A DNA stretch of 64,000 nt, taken from assembly GCA_020722815.1 (NCBI GenBank), contig DYKB01000001.1, forward strand, positions 186,001 through 250,000. Reading direction: 5' to 3'. The DNA is from Caldithrix sp. (GTDB taxonomy: Bacteria; Zhuqueibacterota; Zhuqueibacteria; Thermofontimicrobiales; Sulfurfontimicrobiaceae). A model generated the notes under the pieces. The model saw nothing but the letters and a program-made list of their open reading frames with translations, searched no databases and was not told the origin of the DNA. The position numbers and the translations under genes are program-made. Below, piece by piece: positions 54,601 to 63,275 of this stretch; positions within the stretch are counted from its first letter, which is position 1; each line of letters opens with the position of its first letter.

Positions 54601-57600
54601 TAGCGGGGTCACCGATACAATTTTCCCTGAATGCAATTGCCAGCTCTCCGGCAATTTTGATGGAAATTGCCGGAAATCAGCAGTCGGGAAAAGGTGGCGA
54701 ACAACTGCAGCAAGCCTTCGTTGTGAAAGTTACTGATAATCTGGGAAATCCGGTACAAAATATTCCGGTTCTTTTTACGCCCACTGTTGGTGGCGGATTT
54801 GTAAGTGATCCACAACCGCAGTACACAAACGAAACCGGCCAGGTTTCCACCTTTTATATAATGGGTTCTGAAGCGTTGGAAAATCAAATAAAGGTAACAA
54901 GCGATAGTCTTCCGAACGCGCAGGTAATATTTAAAGCGAAATTATTGACTGGCCTGGCGGATCAACTGGCTGAGGTGAGTGGTAATCACCAGATTGGTCC
55001 GGTCATGCAAAAATTAGCTGAACCTCTTGTTGCAAAGGTACTGACTGCTGATAATTTACCAATCAAAAATCACCAGGTAAATTTCAAAGTGACTCGCGGG
55101 GATGGAACTTTCGATGGAATAGGTCTGAAAGAAATTAGCTTGAGAACAGATGAACAGGGAATAGTAAAGAGCGATTTTTACATTGGAAGATTGACCGATA
55201 CAACGAAAGTCCGTGTTTCGGCGCTTAATTCAGCCGGCGCGTTGAAGGGGAGTCCGCTCGTTTTTAATCTGGTGGGGCAACCCGAATTGCCAAATGCTCT
55301 GAAACTGGTTTCTGGTCACAATCAAACCGGAGCGGCTGGAAGCCCATTACGGGAGCCATTGAAAGTAAAAGTGATCGATAAGTATAACAATCCGGTGAGT
55401 GCGCATCCGGTTCTATTTACTGTTCTGGCTGGTGGGGGTACTATCGAAGGAAAAACGACCATTACAAAATACACCGAAGCAAATGGCGAAGCAGCGGTTT
55501 ATTTAACACTTGGTCCTGATCCAAAAGTTAAAAATCGGGTTCAGGCGAGTGCGGAATATAATCAGTCACCACTTACCGGATCCCCACGCATTTTTGAAGC
55601 GATTTCCGGCGAAGTCGCGAAGATTGAATATGTTTCCGGTAATGATCAGCAAGGTTCGGCGGGCAAAGAATTACCAGAACCATTGAAAGTACGAATTTTA
55701 GATAGTTTTGGCAATCCTGTCCCACTTTATCCGGTTGATTTTGTGGTTTTGTCCGGCGATGGACATTTTAATAATAAAAAAGATTCCACACTTTTTACAG
55801 ATTTTGATGGAATTGGACAAATCACTTTAACCCTGGGTGCCAAACCTGATCAAAATTACAAAGTGGAATCCCGTGCTTTTAAAAATGGTGTTCCGCTGGT
55901 TGGAAATCCAATTTCTTTTATTGGCAAGTCAAGTGCACTGGATAAGATTGAATATGTCTCTGGAAACAATCAAAAAGGTGATGCGGCAAAACCACTGGCA
56001 GAGCCGCTGCGGGTTAAAGTGCTGGATAAAAATAGTATTGGGATAGCTGGCCAGACCGTTCGCTTTGAAGTCATCCAGGGCGGCGGGAATTTTACCGGAA
56101 AAAGACAACTGGACGTTTTAACAAATAAAGCGGGTATTGCCGAAGTACAATTTACAGTGGGAAATGTGCCGGGGGATAGTAATAATGTTGTACATGCTGC
56201 GGCAACGTTTAATGGAAATCCCCTCACGAATTCACCAATCAAGTTTATTGCCTCTGCCAGAATTGGAAATGGTGAAAAATTGGCAGTTCTGTCAAATTAT
56301 TTAGTCGGTGTCGTTGGGAATGCCCTTTCTGAACCATTTAAAGTAAGCGTGTTGGACCTGGGCGGAAATCCGGTTTCAAATTTTCCGGTAAATTTCAAAA
56401 TTCAAGCTGGTGGCGGCCATTTTAATCATGCAACCTCAAAAGATGTTAATACCGGTGCGAATGGCATCGCGGAAATTATTTTGACATTAGGTCCTGCAAC
56501 CGGTGATACCAATAATATTGTTCAGGTAAGTGCAAAGCGTGAGGACAAGCATCTCATGGGTTCGCCGGCAATTTTAAAAGCCAGCGCGCGTGCCAGTGCC
56601 GCCACCCAATTGGTAATGGTATCAGGAAATAATCAGACCGGAATGGCGGGAAAGCCGTTAGCGCAGCCCCTGGTGGTAAAAGTCGCGGATAACGCCGGAA
56701 ATGGTGTTCCAGACCATCCGGTCACTTTTCAAATAAAAGCGGGAAAAGGGGCGCTGGGTGAGACCGGCGATACTTTAAAAGTAATTAATACCGATAAAGA
56801 CGGAAATGCCCGTGTTGTTTATTATTTAAGTCCGCTGGTGACGGATAATAATGTTGTGCAGGCTTTTTCAACCAACGGTAATAAACCATTGACAGGCTCG
56901 CCGGTCACTTTTTCTGCCAAATCACAGGCGGGTTTGGTTTCGGCAGCCCATTCGACAATTGAGGTAAATCCTGCCGAACTTCCGGCCGATGGTGAAAAGA
57001 CAGCGAAAGTCGTCGTCACTTTACTGGATGATTTTAGAAACGTCATAAAAGACAAAAAAGTCCAGATAAAAGTATCGGGTGAAAATAATGTGATTAATCC
57101 GGCGCAAGCAACCAGTAATCAATCAGGAGTTGTCAGTTTTAATATTAAATCTACCCAATCGGGCTTGAAATTTATCACTGCCGAGGATGTAACGGACAAA
57201 GTGACCCTGAATACAAAAGGCTGTGTCCGTTTTAATGCACTCGAGGCAACCCGGATGGATCTATATGCCGGAAATGGGCAGTTTGCGAATATCGGTACGG
57301 CAGTCGCCCAGCCATTACAGGTCATCATTTATGATAAGTATCGAAATCCAGTCCCCGATTATGCTGTCAATTTTAAAGTTACCGGGGGCGGTGGGTATAT
57401 TTATGAGCCCAATCCAATCCTGTCCGATACAAATGGTATTGCGTCCGGTACTTTGGTTGTTGGAACAACCGTCGGCCTGGCGAACACAGTCGATGTGATT
57501 GCTGAAAAGTTGACCAATTCTCCGATTAAATTTATGGCGACGACAGTTCAAGGAATAGCCAAAAAACTTGAAATGGTTTCGGGAAATAATCAGACAGCCA

Positions 57601-59615
57601 TGAGTGGAACCACTCTGCCACAATTATTGGTTGTCAAGGTTGTTGATGACAAAGGTAATGCCATTTATGATCACCCGGTAAAATTTACCGTCCATGTTGG
57701 CAAAGGTACAATTGACGGCGAAGCCGCGAAAAACGTTAAAACCAATGAATTTGGCCAGGCAGCCGTCCAATTTACGTTATCTCAGGAACTGGGAATGAAT
57801 ATCGTTCGGGCGGTAGCGGATGGATTAACAGGTTCGCCGATTTCGTTTGTGGAAAATGCGGTTGCCGGAAAAGCGGCTAGCGTTAAAATAATTGGTGGCA
57901 ACAATCAAACGGCCTCGATTAATGGCTATCTTGCAATGCCAATGCAAGTCCGGGTTACTGATTTGAATAATAATGGTGTTGCCGGCCAGGAAGTAAATTT
58001 CAAGGTCCTCGAAGGGGATGCCCAATTAATTGAATCGCAGCCGCGTACCTCCGATGTCGATGGCATGGTACAAAGCACATTGAAGATTGGGAATCACGCC
58101 CGTCAAATCCGGGTCGAAGCCAATGCCGGTGACTTGATTTATTCGCCGCTTTATTTTACCATTAACATAATTCCGATTAGGCCGACCCAGATGAGTATTG
58201 TTGGTGGAAATGAACAAAAAGGTACGGTTGGCCGTGAACTGGTTTTTCCGTTTGAAGTTAAGATTACCGATGATTATCAAAATCCGGTTGAAGGAATTGA
58301 TATTACCTTCGCGGTTTTAGAGGGGGGTGGTCGGCTTTTAGATGGTCAAATCAGTTTTTCTGATTCTAATGGAATTGCACGTAATCGATTAATGCTGGAT
58401 TCAAATCCAGGTGTGAATAAGGTTTATGCTATTAAATCGGGATTGAAAAATACGCCTTTAACTTTTACAGCTACAGGGGTGAAAAATAAATTTCCACTTA
58501 TTAAGTCCATTTCGGATACGCTTATTAAGGAACAGCAAACGCTTAAAATTAAGGTTTCCGCGTCAGATGAAGATGGAGAAGCCATCCGTTATCGGGCAAC
58601 AAATTTACCGGCTGGCGCAACATTTGATTCGACTGGAACGCATGAATTTAAATGGACGCCGACTTTAAAACAGTCGGGTGTGCACCCGGTGCAATTCTGG
58701 GCATTTGATCCGCAAGGTGGGCTGGATGCGGAAACGGTAAAAATTCAGGTACGAAACAATAATCGTCCCCCCAAAATAATTGCGAAATTACCAACCAGTG
58801 TCGATGTAAAAGCACCCAAGCAGGATACGCTGACTTTTCAAATTATTGTACAGGATTTGGATGAAGATCCAATTCGATACCGGTGGTATCAGGTATTTAA
58901 AAACAAAATGTTGCTGGTTTCCACGCACCAGGCTTATCGATTTGTATCAGATGAATATCCGGCTGGGGACTATTCGATCCGAGCGGTGGCAAGTGATGGT
59001 GTCGATTCGGTGAAAACAGAATGGAATTTAGTGTGGACGTCTGTTAATTTAACGAATTTTTCTGCTGAACTGGAATCATTCAATAATGTTTGCCTGAAAT
59101 GGGAAACGCGAATGGCAGTTAATCATGCTGGATTTAATATCTGGCGGAGCACTTCGGCAGATGGGACTTATCAGCGAATTAATTTTGAAACAATTCAAGC
59201 AAATGATGATAATCGATACGAATATTCCGATAAGAACCTCTCAACAGGAAAAACCTATTTTTATAAACTGGAAGATATCGATACTTCGGGAAAACGAACT
59301 TTTCATGAAGCGATTTCATTAACAGTTTTACCGCCCCAAAAGCTTGAATTGGGTCAAAATTATCCAAATCCATTTAACGCCACTACCTGGTTCCGGTATC
59401 AAATTCCCACGGGGGAACTGGTACGCCTGAGTATTTATAACCTGCTCGGACAGGAAATTAAAGCATTGGTGCAGGAAAAACAGGCCGCCGGTTTTTACAC
59501 CGTACAATGGGATGGTACAAACAAAGAAGGCATTGCCGTCGCTTCAGGAATTTATATTTATCGACTCCAGGCAGGCAGCTTTGTTCAGACCCGACGTCTG
59601 GTATTATTAAAATGA
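51687..59615 (+). CDS. giant secreted SGNH-hydrolase / Ig-like repeat protein with type IX sorting domain
   Basis: About 2642 residues from ATG 51687 (GGGGA site six bases upstream; ATG 51660 lacks one). After the signal peptide, residues 30-238 are an SGNH/GDSL hydrolase: 'IMPLGDSITSG', 'LLHIGTNDI', 'ADIIHPNDTGYE'. Two related concanavalin-like domains (about 241-425 and 541-722) flank an Fn3 domain. About 730-2265 holds some 13 Ig-like (Big_1-type) units, twelve opening with a variant of 'VSGNNQTG' and one of classic invasin form. A CBM-like domain (about 788-932, 'DADASGGKYITAPSGD') is inserted in the first. Then come cadherin/Ig-like and Fn3-like domains and a C-terminal sorting domain ('ELGQNYPNPFNA', 'GIYIYRLQAG'). 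It is probably a surface adhesin or glycan-acting enzyme exported by a type IX-like system. Confidence 0.88.
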   Translation: MVKAMKNLFRLILLVVIFEIWIVNWTYSQIKIMPLGDSITSGKVGSTEVGGYRDDLARLLTQEGINYDFVGSLSDGTGFDNNHEGHDGKTSDFINSNIAGWLTSANPDIVLLHIGTNDIQENSAVESIRNNINAIINKIYTHNSNITVILSSLIPQKDSKDSVTTQLNELILELFYTHLNSGHKIRYAGHHEIFKGFTNWQTQLMYAADIIHPNDTGYEIMANGFYTAVMNTINSAGHNLTDNFNRQKLSTVWIAHPDIQIKGNELANTSSLDVWDQFLAVYGAQTNPTEVSIHWGSTANSTGIHDAGLALLLDRPAVTANGYLILVRNNGYLNLWTIQNGLPGVEKDYKAGLLPQPGPGDEFKVVMTSNAGGHHFQCFINGQETGVVSDPAKTNGNESKLYAGVMLKGAKDNNIDDFNLLKEGDTVAPNPVNDLAILNQSTSSMMLQWTAPGDDGNTGLASSYEIRYSKANITEANFNEAMLAVELPLPVEPGTLQTFVVSGLSPSTSYFFAMKTLDEAHNVSPLSNVTSGATVSALQSVDDFNRSSLESDWSAEPVFRIENGKLVNYNGGNQWDYIAVYHVKKNPVEAWVQWASSTTVDGIGRGAIVFLDNNSPAANGYMIWVREADKYLSLWTVVNGMPEKSVINRSWPDGPFIAPGDTFKVALTRDVNGNHFDLYKNKRYLARLSDASSLQLRNTRYYAGVMLHGGKANYVEAFGVATQVGKPSTLEYIAGNNQSGPVNLPLPDSLMVKVSDQDGNPIQGVTVDYRVITGKGHLDLQRANDSNIRIQAEMGALTPPMQIFKNDADASGGKYITAPSGDPGDGRASYQIYIKEAGEYVVWCRVFAPSANNNSFFFIMDGGEKITWDIDYRQTSWYWDRVSNRGNGTESKPQFDPVKFNLTTGLHNFIVEEREFNTRIDNILFTKDTQFRPEGKEEFDEYVTNNVGIAAAQYTFGPNAGLEVVEAAVPGLAGSPIQFSLNAIASSPAILMEIAGNQQSGKGGEQLQQAFVVKVTDNLGNPVQNIPVLFTPTVGGGFVSDPQPQYTNETGQVSTFYIMGSEALENQIKVTSDSLPNAQVIFKAKLLTGLADQLAEVSGNHQIGPVMQKLAEPLVAKVLTADNLPIKNHQVNFKVTRGDGTFDGIGLKEISLRTDEQGIVKSDFYIGRLTDTTKVRVSALNSAGALKGSPLVFNLVGQPELPNALKLVSGHNQTGAAGSPLREPLKVKVIDKYNNPVSAHPVLFTVLAGGGTIEGKTTITKYTEANGEAAVYLTLGPDPKVKNRVQASAEYNQSPLTGSPRIFEAISGEVAKIEYVSGNDQQGSAGKELPEPLKVRILDSFGNPVPLYPVDFVVLSGDGHFNNKKDSTLFTDFDGIGQITLTLGAKPDQNYKVESRAFKNGVPLVGNPISFIGKSSALDKIEYVSGNNQKGDAAKPLAEPLRVKVLDKNSIGIAGQTVRFEVIQGGGNFTGKRQLDVLTNKAGIAEVQFTVGNVPGDSNNVVHAAATFNGNPLTNSPIKFIASARIGNGEKLAVLSNYLVGVVGNALSEPFKVSVLDLGGNPVSNFPVNFKIQAGGGHFNHATSKDVNTGANGIAEIILTLGPATGDTNNIVQVSAKREDKHLMGSPAILKASARASAATQLVMVSGNNQTGMAGKPLAQPLVVKVADNAGNGVPDHPVTFQIKAGKGALGETGDTLKVINTDKDGNARVVYYLSPLVTDNNVVQAFSTNGNKPLTGSPVTFSAKSQAGLVSAAHSTIEVNPAELPADGEKTAKVVVTLLDDFRNVIKDKKVQIKVSGENNVINPAQATSNQSGVVSFNIKSTQSGLKFITAEDVTDKVTLNTKGCVRFNALEATRMDLYAGNGQFANIGTAVAQPLQVIIYDKYRNPVPDYAVNFKVTGGGGYIYEPNPILSDTNGIASGTLVVGTTVGLANTVDVIAEKLTNSPIKFMATTVQGIAKKLEMVSGNNQTAMSGTTLPQLLVVKVVDDKGNAIYDHPVKFTVHVGKGTIDGEAAKNVKTNEFGQAAVQFTLSQELGMNIVRAVADGLTGSPISFVENAVAGKAASVKIIGGNNQTASINGYLAMPMQVRVTDLNNNGVAGQEVNFKVLEGDAQLIESQPRTSDVDGMVQSTLKIGNHARQIRVEANAGDLIYSPLYFTINIIPIRPTQMSIVGGNEQKGTVGRELVFPFEVKITDDYQNPVEGIDITFAVLEGGGRLLDGQISFSDSNGIARNRLMLDSNPGVNKVYAIKSGLKNTPLTFTATGVKNKFPLIKSISDTLIKEQQTLKIKVSASDEDGEAIRYRATNLPAGATFDSTGTHEFKWTPTLKQSGVHPVQFWAFDPQGGLDAETVKIQVRNNNRPPKIIAKLPTSVDVKAPKQDTLTFQIIVQDLDEDPIRYRWYQVFKNKMLLVSTHQAYRFVSDEYPAGDYSIRAVASDGVDSVKTEWNLVWTSVNLTNFSAELESFNNVCLKWETRMAVNHAGFNIWRSTSADGTYQRINFETIQANDDNRYEYSDKNLSTGKTYFYKLEDIDTSGKRTFHEAISLTVLPPQKLELGQNYPNPFNATTWFRYQIPTGELVRLSIYNLLGQEIKALVQEKQAAGFYTVQWDGTNKEGIAVASGIYIYRLQAGSFVQTRRLVLLK

Positions 59616-59651
59616 AAGAATTGAATTAAAAAATTGTGGAATGGAAATAGA

Positions 59652-59682
59652 AGCCCGATACTTGATTGTGTCGGGCTGTTAT
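59652..59682. terminator. probable intrinsic terminator between convergent genes
   Basis: AGCCCGATAC (59652-59661) pairs with GTGTCGGGCT (59668-59677) with one wobble and a 6-nt loop; a modest T-rich tract follows. It sits between the giant-protein gene and the patatin gene. Confidence 0.7.
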
Positions 59683-59683
59683 T

Positions 59684-62359
59684 TTAGAAATCATAACCTG
59701 CTGAAAAATAAAAACGCGTCTGCTTATCTCGCGTTCGGCCATAGGCCAGAGCAAATGGCCCAAATGGTGAAAGGAACGAAACTTTCATTTCAGTCCCAAA
59801 CAAGAAATCCTTGGACTTGATACTGACCTTGGTCCCCCAAATTCCAGCTAAATTCATTTGAAAATGCAGATAGGTGTTGAGCGGAAATATTTTGGGAATC
59901 AGGTATCGATATTCCAGACTGGTGAACATCAGATGCCTGCCATAAAGTTGATGTTCGCGGACTGCCAAAAAATTATTTTCACCGCCTAAATAGTATTGCT
60001 CCGCAAGTGGTGTTGTCAAATCTGAAGTTCCCCAAACAATTTTAGGATGAAAAGTATGGTGATTCGAGATGCTTAAAAAATTTTCCAGCGAAGAAAATAA
60101 CTTAAAATAGGAAACTTCATTGCTTAAAATATTGGCAGAAGAAAGCTCGTAAAAAAAGTGGTAATATTTACCTGTCATCGGGAAGGGATATTGATCCCGC
60201 GTATCTACCACTGAACGGAGTGCAAGTGTACTGAGTAATAACTCACCGGAATGGAGCGGTTGCCCCCAAAGCCGATTATAACCGATGTAGTAATAGCTGC
60301 CTTCCAGCGAAACATTACCCCAACGTTCCATCTGCTGACCCAGAGAAAAATTTAATCCGGATCGGATTTCGTTATATTCACCACTTTTTTCGAAACCACG
60401 ATAGGAAAAGTATTTATTTTTTTGGTAGTAAATATTAAATTGGGTCGTTAGAAATGTCTTAAATATTCGATCGGACCGAAAATACAATCCATAGCGGTTG
60501 TTACGTTCGCCATTTTGGATATGGAGGGTCAGGGGATTGCCGGTACCGAAAAGATTTTCGTTTACCAATTCAATAAAACCATTTCCCTTGCGTTCGGTAT
60601 TGTATTGCCCCCCCAGTCGAATCAGATTGAATTTTTTTTCATCGACTTTAATGGTGAGAACGGGTTGATTGGCGTCATACGTAATATTCAAACGAACCGT
60701 ATTAAACAAGCCGGTTCCATAAATATTTTTGATTCCTTTCTTTACCTGTTCATAATGGAAAACATCACCGGCTTTAAGCGGGAATTCACGTAAAATAACG
60801 AAGGCTTTGGTTTGTTGATTTCCCTCAACATTGATTTTTTTTATTCGACCTTCCTGTAAGACAAGTTCCAGCACGCCGGTCGCTTTTAATTTGACTGAGT
60901 GGATATGCGTCAGCGAATAACCATTATCTCGATAAAATTTCAGCAATCGAAATAGGGCTTTCTGCCCTTCAAAATGATTGATTATTTGAGGACATGTGTA
61001 ATTCATCTGTTTTAAAAGGACAGAGTCAGGGTAGATCGAATTATTTTGAAAGATGATTTTATGGAGTACCGGATTTTCCTCAACCCGAATAATGAGTGAA
61101 TACGCATGATTTTCCCGAACAAGAATTCCCTCGACATTTTTATAATTTCCAGTTTGATAAACCTGGGCAATCAAATTCTGGAGATCACCATAGCCGGATG
61201 GTTTTAATAATAAACTATCGAATGGAATCGTCTCACGAATTGTACGTTCGTCGATATGCTTTAAGCCTTCGATTTTTATTGAACCAATTTCATAAGGCTG
61301 ATGTTTTGTCGTATCGATTTTATTTAAGTAAGCTCTTTCCTGCTTTCGAATATAGTTTTTAATATTGTCAATCATCGACTGGGCTTTCGTACGTCCAATC
61401 GCTACTAATGAATCCAGCCCGGAAAAATCCGTTGAAAGTTGTCCCGGGGTATCAAATCGAATGTAAATATCGGCCAATTCTTTTTGAGACTGATTTTTTT
61501 CGCGTTGCATGATGGTGGTTGCCTGATCGACAATCTCCCAAGGCAGCAAGATTTCATTCTTATTTCTTAAATTCGATGTCCCGTCAATTGCAATTACAAT
61601 ATCCATTCCCAACTCACGCGCTTCCTGAACCGGAATATTATTTATCATGCCGCCGTCTACCAGTAACATACTATCCCAGACGACTGGTGTAAAAAGTAAT
61701 GGAAATGCCAGTGAGGCACAAAGTGCATCTGCCAGACTGCCATTTTCCAGAAGAACGCGATTGCCCGAAATCAAATCGGTCGCCACCGCCCGAAATGGGA
61801 TTTTAAGTTCATTAAAGTTCGAATATGAACCATAGGGTGCCTGCATGACCAGATCACTTAAAATAAGTGAAACCGTCTGTCCCGGACTTATTCCACTGGG
61901 GATATAGGGACGAAAACTTGAAAAGCGAAGCTGCAAAATATAGCGGGATTGGGTTTGCTTTTGACCTAAAAAAAGGTTCTCCCGCGTTGGCCGGTCGAAA
62001 AAAATATTTTGCCAGTCAATGTTTTTCAATCGTTGCAGGATTTCATCCGTTTCATAACCAGCAGCATATAATCCCCCGATAACACTTCCCATGCTGGTCC
62101 CAACGATTAAATCGATCGGAATTTTGTTTTCTTTAAGTACTTCAATGACACCTAATTGGGGAATACAGCGGGCTCCCCCACCACTGAGTGCCAGACCAAT
62201 ATGTGGGCGTCGGTATTCCGGATGAGGAATGATTTCCTTTTCTGTCCCCCTATCTTCAAAAAAATTGAGTCGAATTTTGACCGAATCAGGCGTTGTCGCA
62301 TTAAGCGATAATTGAAAATTTAATACCAGGAAAATGATGATATATCGTTGAATTTGCAT
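59684..62359 (-). CDS. patatin-like phospholipase fused to POTRA and BamA-type beta-barrel (PlpD-like)
   Basis: An 891-residue protein with a signal peptide (1-21). Residues about 53-340 are a patatin domain: oxyanion loop 'GLALSGGGARCIPQLG', nucleophile Ser89 in 'IVGTSMGSVIGG', and Asp in 'LLVDGGMINNIP'. POTRA-like repeats follow ('EIGSIKIEGLKHIDERTIRE', 'KINVEGNQQTKAFVILREF'), then a C-terminal outer-membrane barrel ending '...TRFYFSAGYDF' with terminal Phe. This is the layout of type Vd secretion proteins such as PlpD: a lipase delivered by its own barrel. It should be an outer-membrane lipid hydrolase, convergent with the giant surface protein. Confidence 0.92.
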   Translation of the reverse strand: MQIQRYIIIFLVLNFQLSLNATTPDSVKIRLNFFEDRGTEKEIIPHPEYRRPHIGLALSGGGARCIPQLGVIEVLKENKIPIDLIVGTSMGSVIGGLYAAGYETDEILQRLKNIDWQNIFFDRPTRENLFLGQKQTQSRYILQLRFSSFRPYIPSGISPGQTVSLILSDLVMQAPYGSYSNFNELKIPFRAVATDLISGNRVLLENGSLADALCASLAFPLLFTPVVWDSMLLVDGGMINNIPVQEARELGMDIVIAIDGTSNLRNKNEILLPWEIVDQATTIMQREKNQSQKELADIYIRFDTPGQLSTDFSGLDSLVAIGRTKAQSMIDNIKNYIRKQERAYLNKIDTTKHQPYEIGSIKIEGLKHIDERTIRETIPFDSLLLKPSGYGDLQNLIAQVYQTGNYKNVEGILVRENHAYSLIIRVEENPVLHKIIFQNNSIYPDSVLLKQMNYTCPQIINHFEGQKALFRLLKFYRDNGYSLTHIHSVKLKATGVLELVLQEGRIKKINVEGNQQTKAFVILREFPLKAGDVFHYEQVKKGIKNIYGTGLFNTVRLNITYDANQPVLTIKVDEKKFNLIRLGGQYNTERKGNGFIELVNENLFGTGNPLTLHIQNGERNNRYGLYFRSDRIFKTFLTTQFNIYYQKNKYFSYRGFEKSGEYNEIRSGLNFSLGQQMERWGNVSLEGSYYYIGYNRLWGQPLHSGELLLSTLALRSVVDTRDQYPFPMTGKYYHFFYELSSANILSNEVSYFKLFSSLENFLSISNHHTFHPKIVWGTSDLTTPLAEQYYLGGENNFLAVREHQLYGRHLMFTSLEYRYLIPKIFPLNTYLHFQMNLAGIWGTKVSIKSKDFLFGTEMKVSFLSPFGPFALAYGRTRDKQTRFYFSAGYDF

Positions 62360-62608
62360 TGTTGTTCCATGTTGACTAAATTATTCACCATAAAAATTTA
62401 ATATTTGAATAATGAAGCATTAAATAGTTTGGAGTTGTCAAATCCCTTGGAAATGCCGATGGAGTAAAGTTTGCCACAAAGTTCTCTCCCAATATATAAA
62501 TCATCTCAAAGAAAAGCAAGTAATTTTGATTGCTTCTTATTAATTTTTTGCATACCTTATTAGTAAAACTGATAAACATTTTTACCCCATTGATAATAGA
62601 GGTATCTA

Positions 62609-63169
62609 TTGACAGATTTTAAGAGGACGCGATTCATAATATTGAGTGCCATTTTCGCATCTCTCACGATGATAGGAGGGTTATTTAAAATACATTTATT
62701 TTTGGTCCCCTTTACGTTACAAACTTTTTTTGTTCTTCTGGCTGGAATAGTTGTTGGACCTTATTGGGGATTTATCAGTCAAATGATCTATCTGTTGGTC
62801 GGATTAATAGGATTTCCGGTTTTTGCAACGGGTGGGGGAATTATGTATGTCTTGCAGCCGACATTTGGGTATATCCTGGGTTTTCCGATTGCAGCCTTTG
62901 TGGTTGGTTTCCTGTTATCCCGGGTTGAAATTACAAATCGCAGAAAATGCTGGATGCGTTTGTTTTTATATAATTTTGCTGGGGTTTTGATTATTTCAAT
63001 TTCGGGCGTGATTTATCTCTATTTTAATTTGAAATATGTTGCCCATCAACCACTGCCTTTTCTTCAAATTATCTGGCATGGTCTGTTAATTTTTTTACCA
63101 GTAGATTTTGTGAAAGTTTTTCTGTTGTCTTTCTTAGCGCACCGGATTTTAAAATATAAATTTTTTTGA
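62609..63169 (+). CDS. bioY: BioY-family biotin transporter
   Basis: The start is TTG 62609, six bases after AGAGG; no ATG fits. The 186-residue membrane protein has about six helices and BioY motifs: 'VPFTLQTFFVLLAGIVVGP', 'GFPVFATGGGIMYVLQPTFG', 'YILGFPIAAFVVG' and a late 'FLPVDFVKVFLLS'. It is the substrate-binding S component of an ECF transporter for biotin; the ECF A and T components are not in the window, and some BioY proteins work alone. No biotin operator or riboswitch is recognisable upstream. Confidence 0.9.
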   Translation: MTDFKRTRFIILSAIFASLTMIGGLFKIHLFLVPFTLQTFFVLLAGIVVGPYWGFISQMIYLLVGLIGFPVFATGGGIMYVLQPTFGYILGFPIAAFVVGFLLSRVEITNRRKCWMRLFLYNFAGVLIISISGVIYLYFNLKYVAHQPLPFLQIIWHGLLIFLPVDFVKVFLLSFLAHRILKYKFF

Positions 63170-63275
63170 AAGCAAATTTGATGATTTGTTAAAATATTGT
63201 TGCAATTTATGAAGATTATTTTTATATTTTTGACTCTGGATTTTCAATGTTTTTAAATTATCGGTAAGGAGAAAT

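Noticed and set aside
62510..62560. Hairpin AAGCAA...TTGCTT with T-rich tail upstream of bioY
   Set aside because: Only six pairs and a 10-nt AT-rich loop; too weak for a terminator or riboswitch call.
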